From Acidimicrobiia bacterium (GTDB lineage: Bacteria > Actinomycetota > Acidimicrobiia > IMCC26256 > PALSA-555), in assembly GCA_022865365.1 (NCBI GenBank), contig JALHSW010000608.1, positions 1 through 6,682 of the forward strand: 6,682 nt of DNA. Reading direction: 5' to 3'. Below, in pieces: positions 6,350 to 6,682 of the stretch (its first letter is position 1; each line of letters starts with the position of its first letter). Made by a program: the position numbers and the translations under genes. The notes beneath the pieces are model-generated. The model did not search any database. It saw nothing but the letters and a program-made list of their open reading frames with translations, and was not told the origin of the DNA.

Positions 6350-6682
6350 GTGCACATCCCCGTCCTGCGCCTCGATCCCGACCTCGCGCTCCCCGCGCAG
6401 CAACACCCCCACGACGCCGGCTACGACCTCCACGCTCGCGAGGACGCGACGCTCGGCGCCGGAGGAGGGCGTGCGCTCGTGCCGACCGGCATCGCGATCG
6501 CGATCCCACCCGGGTGCGCCGGTCTGGTGCTCCCCCGCTCGGGGCTGGCGTTCCGGCACGGGGTGACGTGCCTGACCGCGCCGGGCCTCATCGACCCGCA
6601 CTCCCGGGGCGAGCTGAAGGTGCTGCTCGTGAACACCGACCCGACGACCGACTACACGGTGCACCGAGGCGACAGGATCGCC
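6350..6682 (+). CDS. dut: Deoxyuridine 5'-triphosphate nucleotidohydrolase (dUTPase), 3' end outside the window
   Basis: The open frame gives 111 residues up to the window edge. Trimeric dUTPase hydrolyses dUTP to dUMP and pyrophosphate, keeping uracil out of DNA and feeding dTMP synthesis. Motif 1 is DAGYDLHA (22-29), motif 2 PRSGLA (62-67), motif 3 GLIDPHSRGEL (79-89) with catalytic Asp82, and motif 4 begins at GDRIA (107-111). Motif 5, the flexible C-terminal arm, is beyond the edge. In motif 3 most relatives have Tyr where this protein has Ser85. The start GTG 6350 lies 13 bases after the preceding stop and gives a typical N-terminus, but its ribosome site is weak; an in-frame GTG at 6320, overlapping the previous gene, is the alternative. 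The gene is probably read from the upstream operon. Confidence 0.92.
   Translation, partial: MHIPVLRLDPDLALPAQQHPHDAGYDLHAREDATLGAGGGRALVPTGIAIAIPPGCAGLVLPRSGLAFRHGVTCLTAPGLIDPHSRGELKVLLVNTDPTTDYTVHRGDRIA

Overview
The window is GC-rich and densely coded, with frequent GTG starts and GC-type third codon positions. It looks like an actinobacterial chromosome. An acidimicrobial-type lineage is a guess from protein style, not something the sequence proves. I see no RNA gene, mobile element or CRISPR array, and no gene-free stretch exceeds about 120 bases.

Left part (1-3294). The 3' end of one acyl-CoA synthetase (+, 1-558) converges on a complete second acyl-CoA synthetase (-, 588-2060). A 64-residue two-helix membrane protein (-, 2087-2281) lies just upstream of the second synthetase and probably shares its transcript. 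Divergent from this pair, 38 bp away, is a ketol-acid reductoisomerase (IlvC)-like protein (+, 2320-3294). Two of these proteins carry changes at catalytic positions. The second synthetase has Gln in place of the conserved A10-motif Lys, and the IlvC-like protein lacks the usual catalytic His and Lys.

Right part (3295-6682). This is a peroxide-defence module followed by a nucleotide-pool gene. A PerR-like Fur-family regulator (3395-3835) sits just downstream of a perfect 7-1-7 inverted repeat, which is the geometry of a Fur/PerR operator. It is followed by a rubrerythrin with no rubredoxin domain (3875-4294). After a 17-bp tandem repeat and a strong hairpin terminator comes a GlpC/HdrD-type protein with two [4Fe-4S] motifs and two CCG-like domains (4412-5758). 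A DUF3501-type protein (5758-6336) overlaps its stop codon by one base. The 5' part of dut (dUTPase, 6350-window end) follows 13 bp later.

Working model (inference): PerR-like repression is relieved by peroxide, rubrerythrin reduces the peroxide, and the Fe-S protein, perhaps with the DUF3501 protein, supplies or relays electrons in place of the missing rubredoxin domain. The hairpin after rubrerythrin would let the cell make more rubrerythrin than Fe-S protein from one promoter, or would separate two transcripts.
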